Of a DNA stretch of 64,000 nt, positions 27,501 to 42,530 are shown one piece after another. The translations under genes were made by a program, and so were the position numbers. Source of the stretch: Diphasiastrum complanatum (taxonomy: Eukaryota > Streptophyta > Lycopodiopsida > Lycopodiales > Lycopodiaceae). The DNA lies in the NCBI GenBank assembly GCA_029204225.1, contig MU832084.1, positions 24,174 through 88,173 on the forward strand, given 5' to 3'. Under the pieces are notes generated by a model, which was not told where the DNA came from, searched no databases, and saw only the letters and a program-made list of their open reading frames with translations. The stretch's first letter is position 1; each line of letters starts with the position of its first letter.

Positions 27501-29354
27501 TGATCAGATCTTTGTGATTTATGCAAGACTAGCATGCTAAAATTGTTGATTTCTACCTTCTAACTAGTTCTAGTTGTGTTGATCAAATTGACCCAAGATC
27601 AAAGATCCATTAAGTGCATTTTGGATCTGTTTTTTCAAACATGACACTTATAAGTTCATGTGATAGGCCAATTACTACCATGTCTTCATATTTGATTGCC
27701 CTTCTTGCCTGACCACATTATAAATTAATAAGGCCACTATGATGAAAATAAGGCCACTATGATGAACTCTCCAAGCACTATAAAGTCTAGATAGTCAAAG
27801 AAAAACATGCCTAAGTGTCCATACTATGCCAATGAGCAAGGAATATTATTTCCACACTAATGCATCAAAATATGTTATAGATAGTGTGTTGACTCAACTC
27901 AGAAAGCATAAATTGAATTACCCCATTTGATTTACTAGTTGCCAAGACATGGATGTAGAAGTGAATCACAACACCACCAAATGGGAGGCCCTTGAGATAA
28001 ATTACATTGTTAATAAGTATAGGCATTATCATCGACTTGCTTTTGAAAAGTTTTATGACCTTCAAGGTTTCTTAATGTGTCACATGTTGCTTTTTAGTTA
28101 ATAATCTACTTTACATTGTATTTTATGATCCTTTTCTATAAAACAACTCACTCACAAAGCTCTGAAACCATAGGAATGAAGTTCTTTGCATAATATAATG
28201 CATTTCAAACATATGAGGTAAAATGCCATCACCATCCTTTACGTCACCATATGGAGCATGACTTCATGTTTGGAGTTAAACCGAAGACCTCGTGGAGGGA
28301 AAAAGAATTCATAATTTAGCTTATAACTAGTTGGCTTTCTCAATAGCTTAATCAATAGCTTATATTGTGATGATTTGTTAAATGTTGAGATATAAAATCT
28401 ATTTATTTTTTTCTACTTTAATCTAAAAACCATTGGGTTTTTGTATTTTTTTTAAATCTTTTTGACTTGTAATATTTGTTCTTTTATTTTGAATGTTTAC
28501 TGGGCTTGGGTTAGCACATTAGGTGCTTTGTGGTATCTAATATATGTATTATCACTTTTTACCTTTCATGAAGAAAAGGGAGGCGCCTCCCTATGTAGAA
28601 TCTGTGCACCTCCCTTTAAAAAAAAAATGTACATGCACCTTCCGGATGTTGGAATGTGCATGTCAAAAATTACTTGATTATGTGCACCTTCTACCCAAAG
28701 GGTGCATGTCAAAAAAAAAATTAGGGCAAAAAAGCATTAAAAAAAATTAAAAAATAAAATTATGGCAAGGAAGGCCCCTTCCGTAGGCCCTTCCGCCCTC
28801 ATGCCCTTCCTGGGTGGAACACCCACCCCCTCCTTTTTTAATTCCTTGTGAGAAAAATTAAAACCCTATAATAACATACCATGATCCATCTATATCCCTT
28901 TATTTATAATGAGAAAAGTTGAAACTAGAAAATGACACATGAAACATCGATGAACCCCAGGCAACAAGCCCAAGGTATATTGTGCATAGTACCAATTGCA
29001 ATTGCAATTGATAGAAAGTTGAACGAAACATCCTACTGGTATTATACTAGTTAAACGAAGTTGGACTATAATTTACGTTTATACAAAATATAAATAGTAT
29101 CATTTTGTATGGCTTTGAAGGAAAATATATATCATTTTCAAGCATTTCAAATGCACTTCAAATAAACTTTAGGGCAAACGTGGACCAATGAAAATAGACA
29201 AAACCCTTTTTGTCTATCATTGCCCACATTCTCTCTCTCCAACACCTCAATTTATGGCTATTTCTTAAAACCTAAAAAACCCTAACCCAAAAAATCAAAA
29301 AATCGCCTCCTTCAACTCTCCTTCACTCTCCATCAAAATCATCTCTCCTTCACA

Positions 29355-29356
<2 letters not shown>
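27501..29356. other. No gene seen; cluster of palindromes at 28570-28830
   Basis: A/T-rich DNA without credible coding sequence. A perfect palindrome gggaggcgcctccc lies at 28578-28591, followed by short hairpins around tgcaccttcc...ggaatgtgca and gcacc...gggtgc, and a run of cccttcc repeats to about 28830. This may be a foldback-type element remnant. Confidence 0.35.
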
Positions 29357-30478
<1,122 letters not shown>

Positions 30479-31620
30479 TGTTAGAAACAAAAAATTAGCT
30501 CAAAGGGGTAAGACAAACACAAACGAGAAACGAACTCGAACAAGAAAGTGTTTGTGCGCAGCGGAACGAGCTATATGACTCTCTCCGTAAGCATGACTAC
30601 GCCTATCAGAATGAACAGAACTTTAGTAATGGAAATCACGGTCATTCTAGATTATGCAGCCAAACATTAATAAATGAATTAAACGACAGAAGCATAGTTA
30701 GTCGCGAATAGCAAGACAAATTATATGTCGCAAATTATTCGCGACAAGTTAGACTGTGCTCGACTGATAATTAGTCGAGATAGATTTGCGAAAGACAAGA
30801 CTAAATGTTAGTCGTCTATTACCAGAAAGAACAACTAGAAAGATTAGACAAAATGAATGATAAGCATAGCAATATTAACATAGACCTGAACGCAGAACAA
30901 AGAATTGTATCAGATTAAGTATATCATGTATACATGCCAATAATGCAGTAGAGCACAAGACAATAGCGGACGAAACCGCGTGCCCTACGAAGCTTATACA
31001 ATCTGTAAAGGAATAAAACCTTATTGCTGACAATCAAGAATCAATCCGCAAGGCATCTACTTCATCTATCTCACTGATAAGCTTTTGAAGCTAATTTACA
31101 TACACTTCATCTTCTCATCATTTTTTTCATCGTCTCATTCATCATCTGAATACACAAATGGTATCCAGTATATATACATAATATTACAGGTGTGCAGATG
31201 TAGAAAGTATAGAGTGGATGTGCTGTCTGTAGGAGATCGTGGGTGGATGCAGTCGTTGTCCAATTTGTTAGCGCAGCTGCATGGGGTGAGCGTGAAAAGG
31301 GTGTGACGTCAGTCAGTGCTGAAGTGACCGTTGGTGATGATGATGCGAAAAGTGCGTCACTCTTACGAGTAGCCTTAGGATTAGATTTACAGGGTGCCTT
31401 TGCTTTTAGGACACCTTTGGCATTCTGTAAGATAGTGTTATTTTTTCCCCTATCACCATAATGTGTGTAAAAACACAGTGTTGCGATTCTTTCGCCTTTT
31501 CTTCGTTTGTGCGAATTTGCGTGTAAATATGCAGACTGCGTGACAACGTTAGTAAATATGCAGCATGAATGGAGGCAGATTAAAATGGGATTTAGGAGAG
31601 TAGAGGGAATAAATCCAATA
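30479..31620 (-). repeat. Copia-B 3' LTR (minus), 1,142 bp
   Basis: The right boundary is set by the polypurine tract (plus strand C-run, 31621-31635). The LTR then begins tattgga on the minus strand, probably a mutated tgtcgga matching the tccgaca end of the LTR at 26729. The left boundary is tgttag at 30479. It includes the family block gtgcgcagcgga near 30550. Confidence 0.7.
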
Positions 31621-31633
31621 CCCCCCCCCCCCT

Positions 31634-33205
31634 TTAATCTGGATCCGTGAATGCCTTTATCTTCAGACTGAGCAATGCACAAAATTTGTTGTGTGCATTA
31701 ACATTAGGTGCTTTCATGAAAATGTCTACAACCATGTCCTACGTTCTGCAGTACGTTAAGCTTACCTCTCTGTCAAAAACCTTGCCCCTGATGTAGTGAT
31801 ATCTGATCTCAATGTGCTTACTCCTAGAATGAAATCTAGGGTTGGCCAATAAGGCAATAGCACTTTGGTTATCACAAAATAAAATTGTAGGGCTAACTGA
31901 TACAAATTGATGTCTGACAACAAATTTCTCAACCAAAACGCTTCCTTAATAGATTGAGAAGCAGCAATGTATTCTGCTTCAATAGAAGAAAGTGCGATAG
32001 AGGTTTGCTTACGACTGTTCCACGAAATAGGACCGTCATTGAAGAAGAATGTAAATCTAGATGTGGACTTACGATTGTCTGCATCTCCTCCCCATCTTGG
32101 ATCAGAATAACCACTTGAGCTGATGAAGATTGTCATTGTTGACATCTCCATAGCAGATGCACTGGTCCGTGGTAGCTCAAATATACCTCATGACTCGAAT
32201 AAGAGCCTTCCAATGGGTAATGCCAGGATTAGCCATGTATTGGCTGAGTGAGCTAATAGCAAAAGAGATATCTGGTCTTGTACAAACCATTGCATACATG
32301 AGAGATCCTAGTATCGATCTATACAGATACTCTCTCATCTACTCCTCTTCCTGCTTGGTCTGGGGACATTGATCCTTTGACAAATGCAGGCCTGGATCCA
32401 TTGGTGAGTGAGCTAATTTACAATTCATCAAATTGTATCTGTTAAGAACATTATGAAGATACCTTTGTTGAGTGATGTAAATCAGTCGATTTGCTCTGTC
32501 TCTGTGGATTTGAATTCCCAGACAGAAGTGAGCTTCGCCCATATCAGTCATGTCAAATTCTGAGAACAACATCTGTTTTGAATCCTTAACCATATTGGTA
32601 TTGTTGCTGAAGAGCTACGTATCATCCACGTACAAGGTGATGATAATGAAGGATTCCTGCACTGACTTTGAATAAACGTTGCAATCAGCAGTGCTTGGTT
32701 TGAATCCTTGTTCAATGAGGAATGTGTTGATCCTCTGAAACCAAGCCCTGGCAGACTGTTTCAAGTCGTATAGTGCTTTGTGGAGTTTACAGACATGATT
32801 CTTCATGCCTTCCAGAATGTATCCTTCGGGCTAGATCATGTAGATATCTTCTTGTATAACTCCATTCAGATAGGCTGTTTGTACATCAAGTTGATGTACT
32901 TCGAGGTCGGCAGCTGCAGCATAAGACAAGAGCATTCGGATCGATGAATGTTTGACGACTGGGCTAAAAGTCTCACTATAGTCGACATTCGGGACCTGGG
33001 TGAATTCTCGTGCTACCAGTCTAGCCTTCCTTCGATCAATTGCTCCATTGGCATTATATTTGATCTTAAAGATCCATTTGCAATCAATGATATTGCAGCC
33101 AATAGGAGCTTCGACTAATGACCATGTCCGATTCTTGATCAGAGAGGAATACTCTTTGTCCATGGCTTCTCTCCAGAGATCAGAGTCTGGTTGGCTAAGT
33201 GCACT
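31634..33205 (-). pseudogene. Copia-B RT and RNase H with polypurine tract (copy 2, minus)
   Basis: Reading from 33205: EYSSLIKNRTWSL, NIIDCKWIFKIKYNANG, ARLVAREFTQVPNVDYSETF, RMLLSYAAAADLEVHQLDVQ (motif A), LYVDDT (catalytic YVDD, about 32628), FDMTDMGEAHFCLGIQIHRD. Then comes RNase H: SSIEAEYIAASQSIKEAFWL and ILFCDNQSAIALLANP, NPRFHSRSKHIEIRYHY, and a C-terminal VDIFMKAP block ending at a TAA (31634-31636) just before the polypurine tract. Stops after IYMI and YVDDT, and shifts, inactivate it. At the other end homology to the copy at 7989-9300 stops abruptly at about 33203, so gag through integrase are missing. Confidence 0.9.
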
Positions 33206-36200
33206 TGGATTAGTGGGCGGCTAGGCATCCGTGGATGAGATCCCAGAACGCAGCTCACGGAAGGGGCAAAAGGCTCCATGATTTTGGTGCAACCTCTGAA
33301 CTAGAAAGGTTAAGTTGCATCATGGTGCAATCTCTGAACCAGAAATGTTAAGTTGTATCTGCTGAAGGCCCACCGAATTCCTACAATCAAGGATTACGAG
33401 ACTCCATAGCATTTATATCTCTATCTCTTTCTTTGTCTATGCAATGGGTTTTGAGCTTGGAATTTGAAGGGTGTCCCGTTCTTTTTTGGACTCACTACTA
33501 GGGCAAGTGATATAGTCCTCAAATTTCAAACATGAGGTCATGGGCTTGATACCCCACCTTGTCACATGGAATAAACCAAATTACATTTTGTCCTTTATGA
33601 ATGAAAGCAAATAGTAATCCATACCATTGGAATCATGTTCTTTGAAAAATTTGTAGATTTTTTAGCTTTTTGATAAAGTTTAACTCATTCTTTTAGCTTT
33701 CAAACTTGAAGTTCAATTTTTGAAAGTGGCTTTCAACTAACACTCAATAAATGTTTCACATTTCTTTGAAAGAAAAAGAAGCCATGATGAATGGCATTGG
33801 AGCTTGCAATGGCCTCTTCCCCACCTTCATGAGCCAACAAATAAACTAAAGGTGCTCTTCTGGTGCTAAGACCCAAATAAATTTAAGTGCTCATATACAA
33901 GCAAGGCCATCATTAGGTGGTTGTCGTCTCGTGCACCACAAATTGGTTAAAAGTAGTCTCCCACCTTAGCTGAGTTGGATAATTTGTGGCAATGGAGAAT
34001 AAGACGTGAATCCTGGTATGCAAGTGGAACAGAGATATCTAAGAGCCAACGAGGATTAAATTCGAGTTGGTCCATAGGTGTGGAAATATATTGTAGATAT
34101 TGTATGTTAATGGTAGGTCTTGATAATTTTGCTAAAAAAAATAGATGTTTTACCTAGAAGAATCCCATGTGTAATAATCATTTTCATGTATGCATGCACA
34201 ATGGACTGCAATTACAATTAATGCCTTGTATACATTTTTTTTTCTTTTTGTAGAAAAGCAGTATACTTATAGCATGATGACCCTTCATTAACACAATGGA
34301 ACAAGTTGGGCCAACCCATTTCGAAAGGTTTGACTTGTTGAGAAAGAAATTGGCTCACCAGATTGGGCAAGCCAATTCCCCCCTCCACAAGCATTGCCAA
34401 TAAGAATGAACAAGGCCCCCAACCCTTTTCATAATTATACATAACAAGGTGATTAAAGAAGATCTTGAGATGCCCTATTTCAAAGAAACATAACTACACA
34501 TGGATATAAGAATCTAACGATCAAATGAAAAGTAAAGACTGAAAATGGCACAATCATAGCCCTTTATTGTTCTCTTAATTAATTATCTTCTAGGTAACAA
34601 AAATATTGTATCAACTACACATTCCATGATTTTGAAGCAAGAAGCTATTTTCCTACAAACATAAGGACATTTAAAAAAATGAATAAATATCAACCCCTCC
34701 ACAAATTTTGTGTAACTTGGAGCAAATATGACATTATTTAACTTTTTGCTTCAAAACATAGTACTTGTCAAAGTGGAACATAAATATTTACAACTTCGCA
34801 ACTTAAGGCTTAGTGACAAAAATAAGAATATGACTAACAATGAAGGTCTATAGAATCAAAAGCACATCATTATATGCATACCAATGTGCTTTCATGCTAA
34901 TCCCATTGTAATGAGTTGTTATTGAACAAGACATATCTTTTACACCTTGGTAGGCTTTTCACTAGTCCACCAAAGCTGAATTATTGTCCTAACTATCCCA
35001 ATTGACACAATTTTATGGTGATGTGGAAGGTCTAGTCGCATTTATGTCATGAGTTCCCTTTTTTCCTTTTCCTTAGTTCCATATTCATGAGCAAGAGTAA
35101 CACAAGAGATGTTTATAAAAAATATCACCTCATGATATTTTTTTGGTACAAAAACCTGATGAGTAATTTAAGAGAAAAAAAATACCTTCCTTGATCAAGA
35201 AAAGCGAAAATGTATTTTTTCTTGTTTGCAAATTGGGTACATTTTATCAAGTTGTTTTGAGTTTTGAGCATCATGAACAAAGAATGAGTTAATGTCAATC
35301 TAAGTAGCATGCTTAGGTGGGTATTTAACAAATTCTCAAATAACACATGAAAATTGGTGACTAAAGCTTCGTACATGAAAATGGATAAAATAGATGCATC
35401 AACATTAAGAGAATTTCTTGATGAGGCTTAAAAATTCTTCTGGAGATTGCAAAATTCTAAAGTGAAGTAGCAAGTGAAGGTACTCACTCTATAATAGCAC
35501 CTTAAGAAAGTTAAACTTGAGTCTTTCAAAATTTGTAGAACTATCTTGGTTCATGAAGGATGGTTGTTTTGGCTCACACTTCAATTTGAGGCTAAGTTGA
35601 CATTGTTTAGTGTTTAATGCCTTCAAATGTAATTGTGGCTTGGATGACACTAGATTGTATTTTTAGATGGGTATTTTGAAAAATAATGTAGTATGGCTTT
35701 ATCCAACTAATGTAGCTTGATTTGACAATAGTGAGTAAGTGGGATGCTAACCATGTCGTTTTCCACCTATAACACTATTAAGATCTATCATTCTAGCAAG
35801 AAGAGAGATCTAGCTTTTGATAATAGATGTGGCTTTCGAAGTTCTCATGTTTGTCCCTTCCATCAAAAGTCTGATTATAATACATAGTTTGATTCAAATT
35901 GGTAGAAAGCTCCTTTAAGAAAACTTCTTCAAAGATTTAGATCATGATAAGCTCAATCAAAATATGGAAAAACATCTCTAGATATATTATAACATCATTT
36001 TGGTTTTAAGACCAAATAGTAGGTTCATGAGCACATGCCTAGCTTGCAATATAAAACGAGAAAAATATCTTTTCCTTACACTAACTTAAAAAAGAAAATT
36101 TAACAGTGGCTTCAAGTGGGAAAAAAAAGTGGTGTTTTATGTAGTGTGCTGTTTAGTACATAAATTACACAGACAAGCAATATAAGAGAGCAAATCAAAA

Positions 36201-39200
36201 CATCATAAGAAAATGTCACACCATGACTTTATGTGTATTATAATACGCAATTTTTTCTTTCTAGAAGAGTTGTGTTGATCCATTATTTACACTTAACACG
36301 AGTTGTTTAAGACACACTTTTGTCCCCATTGCACAAAAAAGTGTGTGTTGAACCCATGCTTGCTTGCTAGGACATAATTAGGGACGACAAAATTCAATTC
36401 TTTCCATTTGACATGAAAGGAGACTTGCTTATGTGTCAGGTTTGGTGATGGTAAAATCAAAGATCTATTAAGATTAATGGGGAAATGGCCTAGAACAAAC
36501 CCTAGTTTTTATACCTTAAAGGACTTTTATGAGTAGTATAGAGTGATAAATATGACTCAATTGTGCTACTATTTTTGTGTGCATGCACTTATTCAATGGA
36601 ATTACATTTTGTTTCACTTTTGCCATCTCTTGATAAGCACACATGTACCTAACTATTGAAATGATGTCTGCAACTTTGTTGCTTTAGGCAATACTTTTTA
36701 GTACTTGATATAGGAGACTTTGGATGCACACTTTTACAGACATATTGTTAGGGCCATACAAGATTTCTTAGAGTAGACATGCATACAAAAAATAATGAAA
36801 GCCATGGAAATATACACTCACATTTGAAAATATCTTACATTGATCAATATACTCACATGTTTGACACATCATATCTTGCTTTCAATGTTCCCAATTGATA
36901 GTTGAAATTGTTTGATTGCTATATGTCTACATGAAGAGCATGCATGTGAAAGCATTCGATAACATTTGTTATGTAAGTGAGATATGGGTTTTTGGATTTT
37001 TATTTTTTTTAACACACTTTTATGCGATTTTTGCTACAACTCTAGTGTTAAGACTCTTTGTATCATGATCCTCTATGACAACCATTCTAACTTGATAACT
37101 ACCGTTGACTTATGATCATACGTTTAAAGCTAAGAAATGAAGAAACTTAGAAGCAATTTGATGCACATTACACATAAATTACTAAAAGTATCTTAATTGT
37201 GCCTATACATCCTGACTTGGCAAAAATAAATATGTTGGTTTCAATTCTATTAAGGATCATAACTTGGTTTAAATCACCGTATGGAGCTCAATAGGTTTCA
37301 CCATGTTTATTTCATTTCAAATTGAATGCAAAGCTCTTTATAGTGTGTATACTTGGCAATGTCAGCTTGAGCTTCTAAAATATGACTAAAATACTCACAG
37401 TAACAATAAAGTCTGATGATGCAAATCAAGATTAAAATTTACAATTTTGTTTTCAAATAATCAAAGAAATTATTTGCCACCTTTGTAAAGCTAAATTATA
37501 ACCAAGGTATGTTTCTACTTTGTGCATTATGTGAATTTGAATAAGTCTCTTGGAAAAAGACATGCTAGTTAATGAAACTTGGCCACATAAAAAAGATAAC
37601 AATTCTTTATAGCATTATGTAAGATAGTAATGGGTCATATGGGTTTGCAATTTAGTAGAGCATTTTGCAAGATAGTAATGAGTCAATCCATAATTTCACA
37701 ATGAGTCTTTTAGGCTTGATATTTATTATAGTGTTACGTAGAACAAGAATGAATAATCACAAGTACATACATAAGCATAACAATTTTTTTGCCAAGAACG
37801 TATGAAAAGATTCATCCCTATGCTGAGAATATTATTTCAAAAGCCAGAACCAAGAGTGTCAAGACAATTTTTTAAGCATGCTCAAGGATTTAGAAACCAA
37901 TATCTACAACTTCAAAATTGCTGAGCTTCTATAGTCTCAAAAAACTTATTGTAAAATCAAAAAAACTATTAGATAAGGTAGTTTTCTATATTAATTTGAA
38001 GATAACTATAGGGTGATAACAAAATTTATACAAGAAGTCACAATCTTGGCAAAGCCACTTAGACATCATTTAAGTTAGTAATATCAAGAAGTTCACCACA
38101 CTGTCAAGTTTCTTCCACATGTCACACAATGATGCTAAATTCATAGCCTTTGGTTAAGAACAATAACATTCACAATTTAGAATTGTGCAAGTTTTGACTA
38201 CCAAACATAGAACATAATCATTTGAATTCTTTCTCAAATTTCATGAAATAACATCAGCAAAAATTTCACTCTCTTGTCTTGATACATAATAGGATAATAA
38301 GAAAGCTCAAATAAAATGGAAAAGTTCACATCGAAAGATAGTTCCATTCACCAAAGGAACTTCCCTAGGCCTGCCAAAACAAAAAAAACAAACAAAGAGG
38401 AAGGGAGATCTAGGCCATGCTTAAGGGTCCATCCAACCCTAGAAAATTGCAAAAAGCTTCTTGAAAGCCACGCTTATCATTAAATATATTAAAGTCGAAA
38501 TAGAAAATGGATACACCAAGATTATAGCCTCAAGATCTAGAGATAGAAGAATGGAATGGAAGAAGAGGTACAATGAAAAAAGAAGAAGAAGATAATAAAC
38601 ATTGCATGGATTGGAAAATTTTAGATGCTAATGAGAAATGTCTTGTTACCACCAATAAAAAAAAGATAAAAAAACAAAAACCCTAAGTTGTATCTCTTTT
38701 AGTTTATTGCTTTACTTATGGATTGATGCGATTGTCAAAACCTAAACTAATCACGACAACCAAATCCACAACTATTGCTACAAACTGCTCAATTAAGCAA
38801 TGAAGATGCAAAATGCGTATGGAACCAAGAGGTGAAAGCATCTTTGCAAGCACCAACAATAGGAACACATCCCAATAGAGCTTACATAATTGTTGCTTTC
38901 ATAAACTTGTTTTGCCCTAACACAACCGTATCAGAGCATAAGCCATACTGATCAGTATGAGGGCACAAAAGTATCAAGGCAAATCCGTGCCATATTGACC
39001 TTTTAGAACTCATGCATAATCATGATCGCCCATGAAGTATGGTAGGCAGTTAAGGCAAATCCATGCCATACCAACTACCCAAAAACAATCCACTCATAAA
39101 CATAATAGCTACAATACTAGCCTTGGCTATTCAAGAATGTATTCGTAATGTCTCTTTCCTTGTAATAACAAAACCTAAAGAGTATACATCAAATGGTTGA

Positions 39201-39660
39201 CGGAATAAAAAAAACAACTCTATAACAAATGTCGAATAGTTCTCGCTATTTTCTTATAAAGAAAATATGAAATGCTTTCCTGGCATTGTTCATATAATCT
39301 GAAAATACAAGTTGCTAAATGAAACGCGACGAAAAGAAAGTGTGCTTAGTTTTCATTCCGAAAAAAGAAAATTCAAATTTTTTGTTGACATTGTTTCAAT
39401 AATACAAATCCAGACACAAGATCCTCATTTTTGGATTGATTTTCACCAATTCAATTGGATGTTGTTTACTTATTGACAATAAGATCTATGCAAACAAAAA
39501 CTTTTTGCTCCTTAGTTGCCAACATAATCTTTTTGACACGTTTGAAGGTAAAGCTTGCTTGACTATTGTGTTCTTTGAGTTTGCCGAATTCAAATGAAGT
39601 TCATGGAAGAACGACACATGTGGCATGGCAAGCCACGTCGACGTACATGTCAACCACATG

Positions 39661-39661
<1 letters not shown>
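33206..39661. other. Six-kilobase gene-free region
   Basis: No coding sequence, structural RNA or classifiable element could be supported. A 38-bp tandem duplication (tggtgcaacctctgaa...) covers 33285-33360. Near 38929 ccgtatcagagc resembles a weak initiator-Met primer site, and 38980-39075 carries the inverted form of a repeat seen near 22555-22990. The composition is A/T-rich throughout. Confidence 0.45.
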
Positions 39662-39713
<52 letters not shown>

Positions 39714-39726
39714 CATTCATTCATTC
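39662..39726. repeat. Microsatellite (AG)24(ATTC)4
   Basis: AG repeats at 39663-39710 are followed at once by four attc units. Confidence 0.95.
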
Positions 39727-40379
39727 CAAGGGCATGAAAAATTTAAAAAACTGAGTTTGTGTTAAAACATGCCACATCACTATGCGAGCACAGATTCCAA
39801 TACCCCTAGCCTTTATGAGGGAGAGCCAATAGCCCTTGAGTGCCCATCATGATAGTGCTAGTGCTCACATCATAATATGTTGTTGTAGTGCTCAAGTGCT
39901 AAGTAAGTAACATGGATAGAAAAAAACCAGGGGATTTGGCTAAACAATGCACTTGGACATTTTCAATACTCTGCATGATATTTTACTCTACAGCAAATCT
40001 GTTTTCACGTTGTCCTCTCTCTGTCTCTCTCACGCTCGTGGGAACGCGTTTTGTTTGTATTGTGGATCTCAATCGACATTTTCACACACTAGTTTTGCTC
40101 GCAACACATCTATTCTCTCGAGCACAAACTGAAGCTTAGGCACGAGCACGAGCCTTCAATAGAGTGTTGACAATAGCAATCTACGTTTGGTTTGTATGTT
40201 GCTAAATTTGGACCTGCTGCAATGGACTCTGCCATCTGTTTGTTTGTTCTACGAATCTAATCCAGGTGTAGGAAAGTTTGGCTCAATGATTCCATCCTCT
40301 TCAGAAGGTGCTCTTTGGATCCATATTTGATGCTCACACCAATTACAAACATTCTGTTGGCAAGGGATCGTAGAATTGG

Positions 40380-40455
40380 TCTTGGTAAGTGGTATGTTGG
40401 TGATTGCTTTCATTTCTGTGCTTGAGGTCAGGAGTTCGACTCCAATTCCTCGCAT
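40380..40455 (+). other. tRNA-like A and B boxes, possible SINE head or tRNA relic
   Basis: tggtaagtggta (40383-40394) resembles a type-2 RNA polymerase III A box, and agttcgactcc (40433-40443) fits the B-box consensus GTTCRANNC inside a short stem (ggag...ctcc). A full cloverleaf could not be folded convincingly. The spacing fits a tRNA or tRNA-derived SINE promoter. It lies 0.5 kb upstream of the O-fucosyltransferase exons. Confidence 0.35.
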
Positions 40456-40957
40456 AAATGAGGACACACAAGGCAAAAGCTGGCGTGCTACTCGTCTAAA
40501 TAAATGATTTAGCTGTCTCGGAGCAGGGGTATGGTAAGCAAAAACTTGAAGTGCTTGCGAAATTAAGCAAGTCAATTTTCCAGGGTATGTTTCTGCTCAT
40601 CTGCCAGTAAATAGTCGAGCAAAGCCTTGATGTGCTGCCTATTTAAGCGAGAGAATTTTGACAGGTGATTTCAGATCGTCAAAGCCTACAAAATGGTGAA
40701 AATCACATCAAAAGCAAGCCTACATGATGGAGATGCGCAATGCCATAACACTTGGCAGATCATTTATATGATCACATAGGTTTTATGATATGCTGTATTG
40801 TATATGGATCTGCAACTTTGCGTGCAATTCTTAACGAAATAATATTTGCCTATCACGTTCAAAGATTCAGAGAGTATGAAATGGAAAATTTTACACGTTG
40901 CTGCTAGAGCTATCTGAATTTGCTCCGCAGAATACCTTCAATTTTGAGAAGCAAGGG

Positions 40958-42530
40958 ATGGCCTCCCAAAGAACAAAAAATTCCACAGGGGAATCCAGTA
41001 TGAAAGCATTTGATAATAGAAATGTTGCACAAGTCCTGATGAGTCCTCGGGTATCGAGCGCTGGCACAAAGAGTCCGTTGAGTAGGCGAAGTTTGTCAGG
41101 CAAGCGTCTACAACTTGAGCAATTCTTTGCATCTGATTATCATTGGACGGATATCAATGCCAAAGATCCGTCCACAGCAGTGCTTCCCTCGTTTCCAGAG
41201 CCTCGCAAAGCAAACAAGTTTATAAGAGGAGAAAAAATTTGGTTCGGAAACTCTTTTCTGAGAAGAGGCTACACTTCTATTCAGTCCTTGTTGTCAAAAA
41301 AGAGTCGTACTCTTTGGATTGTGTACTTATTTGCGCTACTTATCATTATCTTTGCGAGCTTGAAGATAATGCCAGCGGGATATCTCAGAATGGACTTAAG
41401 GAGGCCCGAATTCTTGAAGGTTCGTCTATTCTCCTTATGCCTTGGAACTAATTAGCACATATATCTCCATTGAAAAATTGCAACGATCTCCGATCCATGT
41501 CACATGAGTAAGGAACAGATTATAAACTGCTATCATATGCTGGAGTAGCGTCTTGAGTTAGTAGGTTAAGAAATTGTACACGAGGGTATGTAAATCTGAA
41601 AGATGCTGCAATGATTATTACATTATTAAACGTACTAATGAAGTGTTTTCCATTATGAGCTGTAATCTTGTGCTTGAGTAGGGTTTCAATTTGTTAGGTT
41701 GAGCAACTTTACCAGAAACTATGTAAATTTGGATTTCCATAAAATGAAATTTGTGCTGCAGCGATTATTTTTATGATGAGTGCCAAATGTGGTAAACTGA
41801 AACAATTTTTATTTAGGATGTGACTTGACGTGATGCAATCATTTTCATGGTTGTCCAAATTTTGAATGTATTCTTGGCTCAAACTAAGTTTTGAAGGAAC
41901 AAGTATTGGCTATGAATTTTAAATGCCTGCCCCTGTCAGTCTGTCTGTCTCTTCATCATTTTGTGTATGACTTCACTGAATTGGTCCCAGGGTTTTAATT
42001 ATAGAATAATTGAATTTTGCATTTTTTGTGAAGTTCTTGTGACATTTGAAACATGAAAGACTTGAACCTAGCATACCAGATTCCTGCTTATCTGATTGTC
42101 ATTTTATTGGCAATGCTGACTAATCGTATGTATTTTGAGCCTTGGCTTATGTTTGGAGATTGGAAAGTTTATGCAGGTCCAGCCAGGGAAATACTCGCTG
42201 AAAGCTGAACTGGAAACAATCTACAATGTGAAGAAAAACACCCAAAAAGAAGTGAGTTCTTTGGGTCAATCAACAAAAACTGTGAGTCTGCTGGATAGCA
42301 GCAGCATGGTGTGTCAGATTCGTCTTTTGATGGGAAATTGTGTTGAATAATATATGTTCTGTTACCCCATTGATACCATACTTGGAAAAGGCATACAATG
42401 TTTCTTTCAGTAGTATAGAGTTCTCACCTTTCTATTTTTTTTCAGATTGCAGCTGCATCCAAAGACATTTGGGAAAAGCCAAATAGTGACGGTTACGAGC
42501 AGTGCGTTAATCGTTCCACAAATTATAGAA
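40958..42530 (+). CDS. O-fucosyltransferase-family protein, first three exons (partial)
   Basis: Exons: 40958-41419 (154 codons), 42177-42281 (35 codons) and 42446-42530 (28 codons plus one base). Splice sites read GAAG|GTTCGT, atgcag|GTC, ACT|GTGAGT, ttcag|ATT and AGAA|GTAAGT; phases agree. The ATG at 40958 sits in gggATGG. Exon 1 encodes a basic cytosolic N-terminus and one membrane anchor (LWIVYLFALLIIIFASL, residues 119-135), the type II layout of Golgi glycosyltransferases. Exon 3 has KDIWEKPNSDGYEQCVNRS, the entry motif of the plant O-FucT (GT65-like) family, normally followed by the NANGGLNQ GDP-fucose-binding region. That region was not found up to 64000. Either a very long intron runs out of the window or the gene is broken. 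Plant members fucosylate proteins or wall polysaccharides; which one applies here is not visible. Confidence 0.75.

Noticed and set aside
38920-38945. ccgtatcagagc as a retroelement primer-binding site
   Set aside because: No LTR end or internal element sequence could be recognised around it.
40898-40957. Upstream extension of the O-fucosyltransferase frame to a TTG
   Set aside because: The ATG at 40958 is in better context and gives a normal type II N-terminus; the extension starts at a non-ATG codon.
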